A DNA stretch of 64,000 nucleotides from Eretmocerus hayati (Eukaryota > Arthropoda > Insecta > Hymenoptera > Aphelinidae), in NCBI GenBank assembly GCA_029851415.1, contig CM056741.1:180837021-180901020 (forward strand), read 5' to 3'. The first letter of the stretch is position 1; the number at the start of each line of letters is the position of its first letter. Shown in pieces: positions 12,501 through 23,120 of the stretch. The notes below the pieces were generated by a model. The model was not told where the DNA came from. It did no database searches and worked only from the letters and a program-made list of their open reading frames with translations. A program made the position numbers and the translations under genes.

Positions 12501-13498
12501 GCTGCGTCGAAAACGGGCCTAACTTTTCCGGGTTTGTTTATGTTGTACACGCCGAAATGAGGTAAATACCAGATTCTCGCGCGGGAAATTTGACCATCTA
12601 CTTTACGCGCGTAGCCCGAGTCAATAAAACGCTGCATTTCTCTATAATACGCGTTGGCGAAGTCCGGATTACGATCAAGTCTCACCTCTAACATTGACAA
12701 CCTTTTACGCGCGACTTGATAGCTGTCGACTCGTGGAGGGATATCGCTTTTCCACAGAAGCCCGGTTTCCCACTTATTTCCTACACGGCGGGTCGTATCC
12801 TCCATAATTTTCATGGCATGATCATGCTCCGTTTTTTGCTTGACCGGAGGTCCCACACCCATGCAATCCAGTTCAAAATACTTGCGCATCATTTCATTCA
12901 ACAACTCATCCTCGTCATACTTTCGGACTCGCTTGCGGCTCATTTTTGCAGGTTGATCGATTTGACAGTGCATAACACTAGCCTCTTTATGCTTCCAACC
13001 TGCTTCAATCTGACCATGAACCGTCCATCCTAGTGGCGTGTGCGAAAGAGCTAGGTCACAATCGGGTATTTCTCTTAACTCTAGGGTTTTCAACAAACGC
13101 CAATTGTCTTGGCCGATAAGTAATTTTACCTGTGCTTCGTGATGGGGCTCTATATCTGCTTCTTTAGGAAGTCGGAAACGAGAAATAAACTCTGCGGGTA
13201 TCGATTGCTTCGGCAATTGAATGTTCGAACACGCGAGTGCATTTTTTATTGTGAATTCACCAAAACGTCCGGATACTCCAAAATCGATCTTTTCACAATT
13301 CGGGATCGTCATTATGCCCTTAGCAGTGGCCATGGTGAAATTTACACGTTTACCTTTGAGACCGAGATTTGACGCGAGTTCTTTTTCGAGCAATGTTACG
13401 GTCGAGCCATCATCTAATAACGCGTAAGTATTTTCTGAATAATTTGGTCCAATCACCAGCACAGGCAAAATCTTTAACAAAACGATTGTCTTATCTAG
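9524..13498 (-). CDS. pol: BEL/Pao pol polyprotein (protease, RT, RNase H, integrase)
   Basis: Open for 1318 residues from the internal Met at 13480, and for six more codons back to the gag stop at 13499-13501. Residues below count from that Met. Aspartic protease DDGS at 23-26. Reverse transcriptase from about 300, with YMDD at 443-446. RNase H FCDAS near 628, MELQ near 674 and SDN near 704. Integrase zinc finger H950, H955, C985, C988 and catalytic triad D1021, D1083, E1133 (GGAWERL). A C-terminal domain (LQVGDIVLI ... GHWRRG) is typical of BEL/Pao integrase tails. The frame is the same as gag, and protease homology begins almost at the gag stop, so pol is most likely made by stop readthrough, not from its own start. 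No disabling mutation was seen. Confidence 0.95.
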   Translation of the reverse strand, partial: LDKTIVLLKILPVLVIGPNYSENTYALLDDGSTVTLLEKELASNLGLKGKRVNFTMATAKGIMTIPNCEKIDFGVSGRFGEFTIKNALACSNIQLPKQSIPAEFISRFRLPKEADIEPHHEAQVKLLIGQDNWRLLKTLELREIPDCDLALSHTPLGWTVHGQIEAGWKHKEASVMHCQIDQPAKMSRKRVRKYDEDELLNEMMRKYFELDCMGVGPPVKQKTEHDHAMKIMEDTTRRVGNKWETGLLWKSDIPPRVDSYQVARKRLSMLEVRLDRNPDFANAYYREMQRFIDSGYARKVDGQISRARIWYLPHFGVYNINKPGKVRPVFDAAAKSMGVSLNDQLETGPDLLQPLPGVLIRFRQFAVAFKGDISDMFLRIQTRPADRGAQRFLWRGKDRRGEPEIFEMNSLIFGSKSSPSSAIYVKNRNADEFESLKPVATQSIKKNSYMDDQLDSCRTESEAAALITDIIKINEAANFKMHGWASNSPRVVASIDEATNDKETRLCDRGEERVLGLYWDTKSDTLKFNLGLSKIPADIVSGTKRPTKREVLRIIMSIFDPLGLIGPFTLQSKIIMQEIWKSGVEWDQELKDIEYRAWQSWFGKLEHIRACSVPRCLTPLTDQYVNAQLHVFCDASLSAFAASAYLRFELNSGQVHVTLLMAKTKVAPLKPKTWDIPKMELQAALLGTRLAKFVKAELEIDIVSRTFWSDNTTVLHWIKSEPRTRQVFVANRLGEIAECTSQSEWRWVPSKENPADKATRFDNELNNGSTWFHGPSFLLKPESAWPVQEPLCAEEKLRVEALHSRSVFLVAVADEEDEPPDVTGFPMTFFGWRGLLVTARRVRRCFERWWGLIGETGTAKARAARTLMVQDSESAERFWYRVNQEVCFADEIEALRKGKKVNPKSKLNQYQPFLDKHSVMRANGRVTRIVSGSFENQPIILKAKHQTTRFLIAEYHRRFYHGSHDTVLNELRQKYLIFGLRSALRKITSRCLTCRVRRERPMTPMMAALPGGRTAYRQRPFTHCGVDYFGPILVKIGRRHEKRWGVIFTCLTTRAVHLDLVESLRADSAILAVIRLARLRGTPRFMYSDNGTNFRAASIELRAEYEKMIRSDMVSRARVQRIEWRFNPPDAPHMGGAWERLIRTVKIALNSILRDQPARPEVLRTTLVEIAHTVNSRPLTHVSFDPRDPEALTPNHFLIGTSSGDVILGDYELKDVCLRRQYQLAQALADAFWTRWLREYLPGMIPRKKWNQPDDPLQVGDIVLIVDLQAPRGHWRRGTITKVFPGDDGQVRVADVSTSTGSLRRPTRKLIKLLGVRENACKTH

Positions 13499-13501
13499 TC
13501 A
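13499..13501 (-). promoter_or_regulatory. in-frame UGA stop followed by CUA G: candidate readthrough site
   Basis: Gag ends ...NSGQS then TGA, and the next codon is CTA followed by G, with the same frame staying open through pol. UGA-CUA is an established leaky stop context in other systems. There is no frame change between gag and pol. The downstream frame starts with LDKTIVLL and runs straight into the protease fold. That readthrough is really used is an inference. Confidence 0.7.
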
Positions 13502-15052
13502 GCTTTGTCCACTATTCAGCATCACATCTGCACGCAATGCTGCCCCGTTTTCGGTAGAGGGCGTTTTGGATGTATTATCGCTCTTATCGTTCAAGTCACT
13601 CGCGTTGGAATGAAGCATCGTATTGTGTTTTCTACCACACTTCAAACAAACTGTACCTGTGCAATCTCTCACCGAATGACCCGTTCTCAAGCAGTTGAAA
13701 CAAAGTCTATGTTTTTTCGCGAGATCCCAACGCTCTGTCACACCAGCGCTTTTAAAAATGCCACACCTTGCGGGATGATGTTGACCATTCGTGCATACCA
13801 CACAAGCGTACTTCATCTCCGACGAGATTTCATTCACCAACCCTTCCGCTTCGATATCTTCTCGACCGAGAGTATGTACCGCTCCAGCTCTCACCTCACG
13901 GGGAGCTCTACGCGAAAGGCTGAAATGATCACTTTTGCCGATCGGTGCGGTATCAAAAATTCCGGACGCGGCAACCATCTCCGCTTCCGCATACAAAAAA
14001 TCACCGAGTTTCTCTAAATTTGTGCGAATGGGTGAGTTTAGATTCGCCGAGGGGATCAGATCTCCTACAGAGGACGAGGCCGGTAAGTTTGCCGAAAATC
14101 TCGCGTAAGAGTGTTTCAGTGCGACTGGCAATTTGCCCGCTACTTCAGCGAATAGGTCGGGACTCAGAAGATATCCGTTGAGATCGAGAGCTTTGAAAGC
14201 CGCGGAGGCCGTTTTTACTTTGGTGGCAAACTGTGCAAGACGAATCTTACCCGAGGCTAAGTGTGGCAGTCCTCGAAGTTCTGACACGATTTTTACGGCT
14301 ACCGCGTTCTTGTCTCCGTAGTGGAGATTCAGCGTGCGCATCACGGCGTCCGCATCGTGACTCGTAGCAAATAAGGTACTGACAATTTCGCGCGCTTCAC
14401 CTTTGACCGCTTCAAACAGTCGCGCCATGTTTTCACTGTCTGAAAACGACCCGTCTTTCGAGGAAGATTCGAAAGTTTTCTTGAAATGAAACCATTCGAG
14501 GGGGTTGCCGGAAAACTCGGGGAGTTTTCCCTCGATAGTAAGGCGGCTCACGAGTCGGGAATTATTTTCGGTGAGAGATGCATCACGCACGGTACTCACT
14601 GCTTCCGTAAGGGCACTCACTAAGCGCATAGTCACATCGGTCGTATCACTGTTCACTCGCGCACTAGCAGGTAGCGTGGTACTGTTTGACCACTCACTGC
14701 GCCTACCTTGTATTGTTGTTGCTGGTGGTACGATGTCTGATGAACTGCTGCGTTCGTCGTCATTCTCGTTGATTGTCTGCAAAGACGGCGGCTGCTGCTG
14801 CTGCTGCTGCTGTTGATTGACCTGCATCTGCTGCTGCTGCTGCTGTACGTGCCCGTCATCAACTCCGCTGTTCAACGTGATTCGAGGAGTCGGGTGGCCG
14901 GCTCTTGTCAGACCACGTGTTGGAGGCCTCCCCCGTCTAGCAGGCGCTGCATTATGCTCTGCAGCTTCATTCGCCTGTGCTGACCGTCTGGCCCTCTTTT
15001 CTGGCAGCCGAGATGCTGGAGCTGCTACTCTGCTTCGTTTTGGTCGGGCCAT
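13499..15052 (-). CDS. gag: BEL/Pao gag polyprotein
   Basis: 517 residues starting at the ATG at 15052, 80 bp after the primer site. The N-terminus is Arg/Ala-rich and basic, followed by Gln tracts at about 70-87 made from CTG/CAG runs. The core at about 170-330 (LPEFSGNPLEWFHFKKTF) matches the DUF1759 gag family of BEL/Pao elements. A CCHC zinc knuckle is at C451, C454, H459, C464, followed by CLKCGRKH with further Cys/His at 469-481, and upstream CVVC at 417-420. It should form the nucleocapsid-type core that packages element RNA. It ends at TGA 13499-13501, in frame with pol. Confidence 0.93.
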   Translation of the reverse strand: MARPKRSRVAAPASRLPEKRARRSAQANEAAEHNAAPARRGRPPTRGLTRAGHPTPRITLNSGVDDGHVQQQQQQMQVNQQQQQQQQPPSLQTINENDDERSSSSDIVPPATTIQGRRSEWSNSTTLPASARVNSDTTDVTMRLVSALTEAVSTVRDASLTENNSRLVSRLTIEGKLPEFSGNPLEWFHFKKTFESSSKDGSFSDSENMARLFEAVKGEAREIVSTLFATSHDADAVMRTLNLHYGDKNAVAVKIVSELRGLPHLASGKIRLAQFATKVKTASAAFKALDLNGYLLSPDLFAEVAGKLPVALKHSYARFSANLPASSSVGDLIPSANLNSPIRTNLEKLGDFLYAEAEMVAASGIFDTAPIGKSDHFSLSRRAPREVRAGAVHTLGREDIEAEGLVNEISSEMKYACVVCTNGQHHPARCGIFKSAGVTERWDLAKKHRLCFNCLRTGHSVRDCTGTVCLKCGRKHNTMLHSNASDLNDKSDNTSKTPSTENGAALRADVMLNSGQS

Positions 15053-15132
15053 GTCGTAGGTAAATTTTCACCAAAGAATGTCGGTCTCGATGTGTCCAGA
15101 TGAATCAAAAACCCAGCCTGTTCCGGAAAAAC

Positions 15133-15150
15133 TCCCGGGTTTCGGCACCA
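15133..15150 (-). other. primer binding site, tRNA-Phe type
   Basis: On the minus strand TGGTGCCGAAACCCGGGA begins three bases inside the 5' LTR. It is complementary over 18 nt to the 3' end expected of eukaryotic tRNA-Phe (…CCCGGGTTTCGGCACCA). The tRNA identity comes from known tRNA-Phe sequence. Confidence 0.85.
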
Positions 15151-15153
15151 AAT

Positions 15154-16883
15154 TGTTACGGACTGAAGACAGGCTGGGTATGGTTGAAATCAAAATGGAG
15201 TAAAGTTTGAAACTATTGTATATTGAGACTTCAAATCAAGTAAAAATTCAAGTAACAAATCAATACAAAATTTCTCAATAGAATCTCTAGTCTAAGACAC
15301 AAGGGCGCGTATCGTGGTGACTGAGAATTCAAAAACGAGTGCCGGGGCATTGGCGCGTGAGGCTTTTTATCCTTTCGGCTTACCGTGGCCCCTCCACTCC
15401 GGTCACCCTACTCATACTTACATACATACGTACATTGACGAATACATGAGTCAGTATTTGGAGGCAAAGCTTGCACAGATCACACAGCGCGCGCAGCTTT
15501 GCGCCGCCTGTGTTTGGAAGGGGAAATCTAGCTGGCTCTCTCCCGCTCTCCACATGTACCGACTGTCTTTACTAGGTCAGCTGATCTGTGACTTTTCCGC
15601 ATGAAAACGCCCCAGCATGCCGCGCTTCTGCGACATGTTCAAGCTTCTCATACGCAGAAAACCCTCAGTTCAGAACCTTCGATTTTTCTCGTGCAAAAAC
15701 CGTTGCCATCTCTCTGTAGTCAGTTTTCAGCACCTGAGAAACTTCGAGGGTTGCTTGCACGCTTGATTTAAAGCGTGAGCTTGGGCTTGGGTTTACGAGT
15801 GTACCGTGAAGATCGGGTTCTTATCGATAACATTTATTCAAACTCACATAATGTGAAAATGCTTGGTTTGTGCAAGATTGGAATCTGTTGCAGTGAAGCT
15901 CTGCCTCAAGCTTGTTAAATGATGATACATGATTGAAATGCCAATTATATCTATAAACAGTTGCGAGAATGAGTAATTCGACAAGATTATGACACATTTC
16001 TCAACTGTTCCCTGTAAGTATGCCGCAAATCTTATGAGTCGAATTGACAATCGGAACAAATATTTTTCCATCTATGCATGCTAATACAAAGGTTCAAAGC
16101 GAGGGCATACTCAACTACTATTCAACTTCACACCTTATAATCATCCAACAACACAAAACAACGGCACTTGCATTCGAGCTCGTAATACACTTTCTGATCT
16201 TCTGTCACTCTCTCGAAACTTACAGAGAATATGGAAACGTCGCTTTTAAATATGCTCGCATGCGTTGAAACAAATGGATTCGTTCACACGTCCATAGCTA
16301 CTCCGCGCCCCACGTGACCTTCACACGAGAATCATTTCTTTGATTTTGTTCGCCGCGAAATATATTTCTCGTCTCACGCTGAAACAGCTCGCCACTAAGT
16401 GGCTTAGCTCATTACGTCGGTTTCTTTTTGTATGAGGGTGGCTTGATATATATACATGCCGACGACCGCTTTTCTCTACGGTAGTACCTCTGTACCCAGA
16501 AGCAATAAAATTTATCTCACTCGAAAGAAACGGCACTTGAGAGTCACACGAAACCCGCACTCGTAAAACAGTCAAAATCATCAAAGCGGTGAGGGGTCCC
16601 ATGTGAGCCCCCGGCACCTAAAGTGGCTCTATGGCCTTGCGCGCGCGAGAAAAGCCATATTTCCCTTATTTCAAAGCCAGCGCTGAGTCACCACTTGCGA
16701 AGAGTCGCCACCGCGGCTGGCATCATACGCCGGCCGAAGAGGCCTCCGTCTCCGGCCAACACTCTAATGTATCACGAGAGAAGCTGCCGCCGCGAGTATA
16801 GTGGCCATCGAAGAAAAGACAGCGAACACCCGGAGACGTCTTGCGCTCTTTCGATAGTGCTGAATACTCGCGCGTATGCTACA
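15154..16883 (-). repeat. 5' LTR of the BEL/Pao element
   Basis: This is the partner of 7773-9502 and is adjacent to the primer site and gag leader, hence the 5' LTR on the minus strand. It should carry the element's promoter. I did not identify a convincing TATA box or initiator. Confidence 0.97.
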
Positions 16884-17017
16884 AAGCTACAAGCAGCTAA
16901 ATTTTTTAAATTCAATTCTGATTCTTCCATATAGCAGCAACCTAAAATCTGCATGAAAAAATTTTTCATCAGAAATCATATGGCCAAATATATTTCAGTC
17001 CCCGACGACACGAGATA

Positions 17018-17771
17018 AGGTAAAAATAGGGGTACCGGGACACCATGCCAAAGTCGACCGATTATGGGACATTATATTCCCTCCTAATTAATAGAAAGGT
17101 GTGTGATCTAATATTGTATCAAAAAAATTTGAAGTGTTCTTAAGAGTAATCCTAATCACGGACCAAATTTTGGGCGAGCTGTGGCAATGATTAGATACCG
17201 AAAAAAATCAACTAGAAAATGGTATATTGTGTGGCCAAGAATCGTGTCCTAGTTCACCATCGTATATATTGACTTCTGACCCATTACTAGGACGCGACGC
17301 GTCCGGCTTCACCAAGCGGTGGAGAAGTGGAGTAACTTAGTACTGAGACACATTGTTTGTTGTTAGTTGTTGAATTATTATTGCATAAATGACTAAACTA
17401 ACAACAAATTATGGTCAAAAACGTGATAGTCCATAGTAATTCTCAATATTTGTATGTAACTGTGATGAAATTTCCAATGTACAATCCGGAGCAACGTTTC
17501 CTGTCCCAGTACTGCTATATTTGACCGTCCCAGTACTAGGTCAAACCACAAATCGTGTCCCAGTATTGGGCCAAATCAGGTCTCCAGAAAATTGGCTTTT
17601 GTTATAATTTTAGAACACTTTTAGCCATTTTTTTTTCTTGATTCGTGAAGGTAAATAGTATAGTTATAGGTAAGAGAAAAAAATTTCATGATCGGAACAT
17701 AATAAGTTCACCTTTGATAGCCCAACGTGGAAATCGCCATTTTCGGTGTCCCGGTACCCCTAGTTTTACCT
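17018..17771. mobile_element. mariner-type MITE, 754 bp
   Basis: Terminal inverted repeats of about 28 bp (AGGTAAAAATAGGGGTACCG at the left; the right end is its reverse complement with one change) are flanked by the dinucleotide TA on both sides (17016-17017 and 17772-17773). No transposase frame is present. The interior carries short reiterations of GTCCCAGTACT. A TA target duplication fits Tc1/mariner mobilisation. Confidence 0.85.
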
Positions 17772-19752
17772 TAGTAACCATTACTATCTCGAGAGTTTGG
17801 GATAGTGCAGCAGACTATACGTATCGTATGAGGTAGTGTGAGTATCGTCCAGCTTGGTTTTACGATATGGATAGTCGCAAGTACTATCGCATCGTGCGGT
17901 GAAGTATTCACGGTTCTCAGTGTGGATGTAATAAGCATGGGCTGAGGTGTCGTCAACTGGTTTCGGTGATCATCAGATAAGTAAACTCGTAATATTATCA
18001 TCACCGTTAACCTCTTCGCGCAATTTTCCACGCACGTGGACGCATCTTTAGATGATGCCAGCGAATCCCACTCTCAAGATATCGTAAAAAGCCTTGTGGG
18101 GATCTCTCTTCTAGCCCAAAATCAATGATTCACTCGAATTTATTCTTTGGTAAACTCATTTTCTCTACCTGTTTGATGCAAATTAATTGTCTTTGAAAAT
18201 TCAATTTTCCGAAAGAGCTAAAACTTGACCCTATTACTCGAATATGAGGTCTAAAAACCAAGTAGGAAGATATTAACATACTCTTTAAGTTCACAAAGCT
18301 ATTGCCACAAATACGGATGCAAAATGTTGAAGATTATAAAATTGCGAGCCTTGTGAAGTTTGGCCTCATACGTGTATACCGTGCATTCGAGGAATTCGGA
18401 CGAGCCAGTTTGTCCTGAGTATATGGAGAGTTTTCGTACGAGAAAGTGGAGATTTTTTTCTCGGTTTACTCTTCTTCATGATCACATTATGGAATTCGAT
18501 TATTATTAGGATTTTTCACCAAATTATTCATGTCTAAGTTTTCATATAGTTATAGTGTATTGATATTGAGGATGAGACTGTGTGGAATAGTCTCACTATG
18601 AAAATGTCATGTTATCAGACTATGTCATACGCTGTTTAGTTCTTACTCATCAAACAGGGGCAGTCAAATTCAATGTATGATTCCTTTCCATGACTCCACG
18701 GTGTCTACATACGTGGACATGGTCAAAAGTACAATGTAACGATGAATTCCTCTATCTGTTTGTAGCTCAGAGAACTTTTCAATGTCACACTTCATGGAAT
18801 TCATCGAGAAAGAATTTTTCCAACCATGGGAAATAGGTGCGTGCACGAAGAGGTTAACATCATTCTACCGACCAATAAGCAATTCGCCATAACCTCTAAT
18901 CTTCTCTCTTCTCCTCGTATCTTTTGAGTCAAATTTCTATTGCACGAGAGTTTAAAGATTTTGATCAAAGAACCGGCTTGATACTCTGTGGAAATTCCTT
19001 TGACATTTTTCAGGTGAGTCGCTTTCGGAATAACTCGGAATAGAAAACGTGTCGAAAGTTGCCCCGCTCATCGAGGCACTTTTGGACATGGATCAGGGGG
19101 TGATTCAGATAGCGTGTTAAGCTCAAGCTATACAGCAATACCATTCAGCGATTTAAGTTACATTTACTTGCTAAAATATGCGTTAACAACCCAACATCGA
19201 GATGAAACCCGTCCATAACCCTTAAACCATCCCATGGCCGCCGCAAGCGAACCATTTCCATTAATTTTTTTCGCCTTTTTCCATAGAACTTCGTATTGGA
19301 TGACTCTATATTCGCTCTACATCATTAATCCTCGTGATACTCTGTGACAATCAAATCCCCAACGCAGAACTCGGAAGCAACGAGGGCAATTATTTCCTAA
19401 TCTGTCATCTGGTTTGTGAGTCGACTTTTTGACATTTCAAGTTCATTTTCCTATCAATTTTCCATAATCTGAGTCATCTACATCCTTCTCGCATACACTT
19501 GTATACGCTCACATCATCCTCGCAAAAACACGTGTCTGCACTCGGCAACACTCAGTCGACCGATTCAGGATAGGATTCTCCATTGCGCGAATTCACCCCG
19601 TCCAATTCGTCAAAAAATGCCCTCGACCGTTATTCTCTCAAAATTGCGATTACCACCATTAAACTGGACCAATTTTGGCTCACGATGGCTCAAAATCTTC
19701 GTTTTGTTGTGTAGTTTTTGATCCCCGAATCACGATCAAGTCCCATCACTTT

Positions 19753-20876
19753 CACGGTGCTCTTGAACCAACTTTTATTGAAAGGTCTTTGCTCCTCCGA
19801 GATTCTTGCGGGATCTTTTTCAGCATGATTTCTGAATCATTTTCCAACAAGAATCAAAATATTTTGTCAAGCTATTTTTGTTTAAACTCAATTTTTGAAA
19901 TTTTCGATCGATTGACTCATCTAAATCACATTCATTTGACAAGTTTCGCAGGGTTCAACGTTACAATTATAAGATAACGCTAGATCACATCTAAAATATA
20001 TAAATTCAACCAAATGCTCAACAGTTGTGATCAAAATTACTTCCAAATGTAGCATTAATGATTAGGTGGCTAACAGAGACGGTATCTTCGTGTTTGACTT
20101 TTTGATAATCTGAAACTCGACGTTTGAAGCTTTTCTTTTGATGCGAAAATTCCTATATCGGCAATCGTGATCATAAGAAACTGCTTGTCGTGCATGTGAA
20201 TGGAATACCTCGCCTGTTGAGTGTGAGAGCGCTTCGGATGTAAACAAAGTCACGTTACACAGACACGATTCCGTAAATTTTCGAATCTGGCGAAATATCG
20301 TAAACAGCGCGAGTATGCGTGAAGGTATCAGTTGTAATTTAGCTATCCAGTATCGGGCAACCATCCCAACTATGGTGGACAGCTATTGAATGATGTTTGT
20401 GCGTACAATTCTCGACACGTGTGAGACATATTCGTATCTACCAAACTACGAACTGTGCGAGAAACTATTATCTGTTCCTTCCAGTTCTCCTTAGGATTCC
20501 TTGACTTAATCTCTCTGTTTGAAAAAGATAATGAATCTCGATTGTGATTATAACTATGTAAGAATCATAGATGAATAGAAGGACGATATGATGAATAAAA
20601 TGAATTCAAAGAATTGATATGAATAACATCGTGATTTTCTTGCCCTAACAGTGAATCATTGACAGAAACTCCTACACATGAGAAACTTGTCGAATGAATG
20701 TGATTTGGATGAGTCAATCGATCGAAAATTTCAAAAATTGACTTAAAAAAAAAACAGCTCGACAAAATATTTTGATTCTTGTTGGAAAATGATCCAGAAA
20801 TCATGCTAAAAAAGATCCCGCAAGAATCTCGGAGGAGCAAAGACCTTTCAATAAAAGTTGGTTCAAGAGCACCGTG
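19753..20876. repeat. foldback element with 190-bp inverted arms
   Basis: The left arm 19753-19947 and right arm 20692-20876 are near-identical reverse complements; both contain CACGGTGCTCTTGAACCAAC and TCGATCGATTGACTCATC. The loop is about 745 bp. Open frames in the arms mirror each other and are not genes. No target duplication was identified. Confidence 0.85.
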
Positions 20877-21815
20877 CTTTTGCAAAAACGGCGCGAAGTC
20901 TTGCATTCGCAAAATAATCAACGCGAGGCCTCTAGAAAGCATCCCTATGTCATTGTGAACGGCGAGTATCGTCTCAGGAGGTCTATTCTGAACTCTGGTC
21001 GTGGCGGCTCGACCCGACCACTAATATAATTCGTTCGTGGCCACGGACTGGAGTCCCCTCCGCCATTCCGCGCGCAAGGCTGTCCACGCTGGTCAATGCA
21101 AAAAAATTTCCTGTGATGTTAAAAATATATTTACGCGCAGAAGCTTACATTCACTCTTGGAAGATTGTTATTATAGATCATGTACAACACGAATGAGGCT
21201 ATGAAGCAAGAATCACGGTGTCAGCTCAGTTAACGACGTTTCAACATTTCATACGTTGGCTGCTCATGTCAATCAATCGTCAATTCATTTATAGATCTCT
21301 ATACACTGAAATCCTTTCGGATAAATGAAATCTATAATCCATGGGCATTGACTAGCCTCAGAGTCATTTCCTTCATTTCTATCCCTTATATTCTGGGGTG
21401 TCAATACCGGCACCAGAGGCAGAGCTGAACACTACGAATGTAATTCACCCGGAAGAGCTATCTCGCTTAACATAATCCGCCCCCGGTCTCCGTTATACTT
21501 AACTTGCACTTTCCAAGAATGAAGAACAGCTAGGTGTGCAGGAAATCGAAGAAAAGTAACAAAAAATTGTGCTATACATTGATTTTATTTGATTTATCTG
21601 TCTCATTTTGCATCTATTCACAAATGTCTTGAATGAATAAGCTTGCGAGATCTGAACAGTTCTATACTAATTTCTTCCATGCAAAAATTATTCGAGGGAG
21701 GGGGGAGGGGTGAGTGACGCTCCACCGCCCTTTTGGGTCCACCCCTAGTTAATGTACACTACAAACCTATAGGTTCAATTTCAATAATGTACTCCTTTAT
21801 ACTCACATATGTGTG

Positions 21816-21846
21816 TATGTATGTATGTATGTATGTATGTAAGTAT
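21816..21846. repeat. TATG tetranucleotide microsatellite
   Basis: Successive TATG units, with one AAG interruption at the right end. Confidence 0.9.
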
Positions 21847-22152
21847 GAAATTTTATTACACCTTGGGGTAGTACCCCGTCTGGTGTTTGCGAAAGATACA
21901 GGAATATACAAAAAATGATTAAAACTAAACCGCAATTACAATAGGATAATCACAATAATAATATATGTCTCGACAAATGAGAGCTTAAGAACAAAAATAT
22001 TGATTCTACATAATCTGACTTGCTTGACTTTTATAGTTTAACAAATAGGACAGCATCATAGTTGAAGTGCAGGGTGAACAATAGTTCATAAGCGCAATAA
22101 AATTACAAAAAAACAGCATCTCAGCAAACGTGTTAACACATTTCGGCTCACT

Positions 22153-22480
22153 ATAGGAGAGGTCATCACATCCGGATCACGGATTTGGCCGAAACTTTAG
22201 AAATAGTCTTCTTTTAGTGCCAAAAGATGAAACCCAAAATTATAGACCCTAACGCTCAAGCATTTCCGAGCTACACCTTCAGGCAATAGCATTGTCCACA
22301 TGAGCCCATGTTAAAAATTATAGATATAGGTATACCTGCAATGCTAATGTCTTTGGCTGTAGCTTAGAAACGCTTGAGCGTTAGGGTCTATAATTTTCGG
22401 TTTCATCTTTTGGCACTAAAAGAAGACTATTTCCAAAGTTCCAGCTAAATCCGTGAACCGGATCTGAAACACTCTCCTGG
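22153..22480. mobile_element. palindromic MITE, AGGAGAGG family, copy 1
   Basis: Ends AGGAGAGGTCATCACATCCGG and its diverged reverse complement. The two halves mirror each other through CTTTTAGTGCCAAAAGATGA and GACCCTAACGCTCAAGC. The central loop holds GCCCATGTTAAAAA and ATAGGTATACCTGCAATGCT. Related copies are at 40144-40482 and, as a half, 61738-61880. Confidence 0.85.
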
Positions 22481-23073
22481 TCAGTCACGAAGACTATCCC
22501 TTCTCAAATTTTGAGACAAAGACAAGCACATTTCATATCTCCCATCTATAACATTTGAGTATTTTAGACGGAACTAGCACTTTTATTGTAAAGAAAATTC
22601 GATTAAGAAATTCGAAAAAGTGCATATTTCGAATTTAGAACGAAAAACTAGCACATTTCAAGACCCAGTTTTCACGGTTAAGCCTAAATGTATGAGTTCC
22701 TGAAGGATAAAGGTGCTATTTTTCGAGGGAAATGTGCTACCCTTCGGATACGGGATCTGAAACGTTGAGTTGGCCGTGCTGGGTCTGACTTTTACTGATC
22801 ACCACTATGGATAATGCGTTATCGAAAGTCTACTTGAATTGAAGTAGTTTTAATTTCTATTGGTTCTTCGTTGGATTCTTATTGCAGTTTCTTAATACAA
22901 AATCACGTTAGGTTGCACAACTGTGATACATAAAACGGTCGTTCAACGATTTTGTTAATGAAAAGATTGAAGAATTCTTCCTTAGCTTGCCGAATTGTGA
23001 TCGTAATTTGATATAATTCAAACTGCTAGGCATTACGAATGAAATCAATGCATTAACGTACTGTATTAGAACC

Positions 23074-23100
23074 ATTGATTGATTGATTGATTGATTGATC
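23074..23100. repeat. ATTG tetranucleotide microsatellite
   Basis: About six ATTG units in tandem. Confidence 0.9.
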
Positions 23101-23120
23101 GATACCTTTTTATTTGCATA

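Larger units (their letters stand above)
7773..16883 (-). mobile_element. full-length BEL/Pao LTR retrotransposon
   Basis: Two 1730-bp direct LTRs (7773-9502 and 15154-16883) bound a 5.65-kb interior carrying gag and pol on the minus strand. Both LTRs begin TG and end CA. The insertion is flanked by the 5-bp target duplication AAGCT at 7768-7772 and 16884-16888. Order along the minus strand: 5' LTR (right copy), primer binding site, gag, stop TGA, pol (protease, reverse transcriptase, RNase H, integrase), polypurine tract, 3' LTR (left copy). The single LTR difference I noticed (A8543 against G15924) implies a very recent insertion. Every catalytic motif I looked for is intact, so this copy may be active. 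Confidence 0.97.

Noticed and set aside
14505..15059. Plus-strand frames with poly-Cys near 14.8 kb
   Set aside because: Antisense reading of the Gln (CAG/CTG) tracts of gag.
19675..20942. Two near-identical open frames on opposite strands
   Set aside because: Mirror images from the inverted arms of one foldback element.
21716..21918. 61-residue frame beginning near 21.73 kb
   Set aside because: It runs through the TATG microsatellite, which supplies its VCMYVCMYVC repeat.
22141..22490. TTA target duplication for MITE copy 1
   Set aside because: The flanks read ACT/TA on the left and TCA on the right, so no duplication can be claimed there, unlike copy 2.
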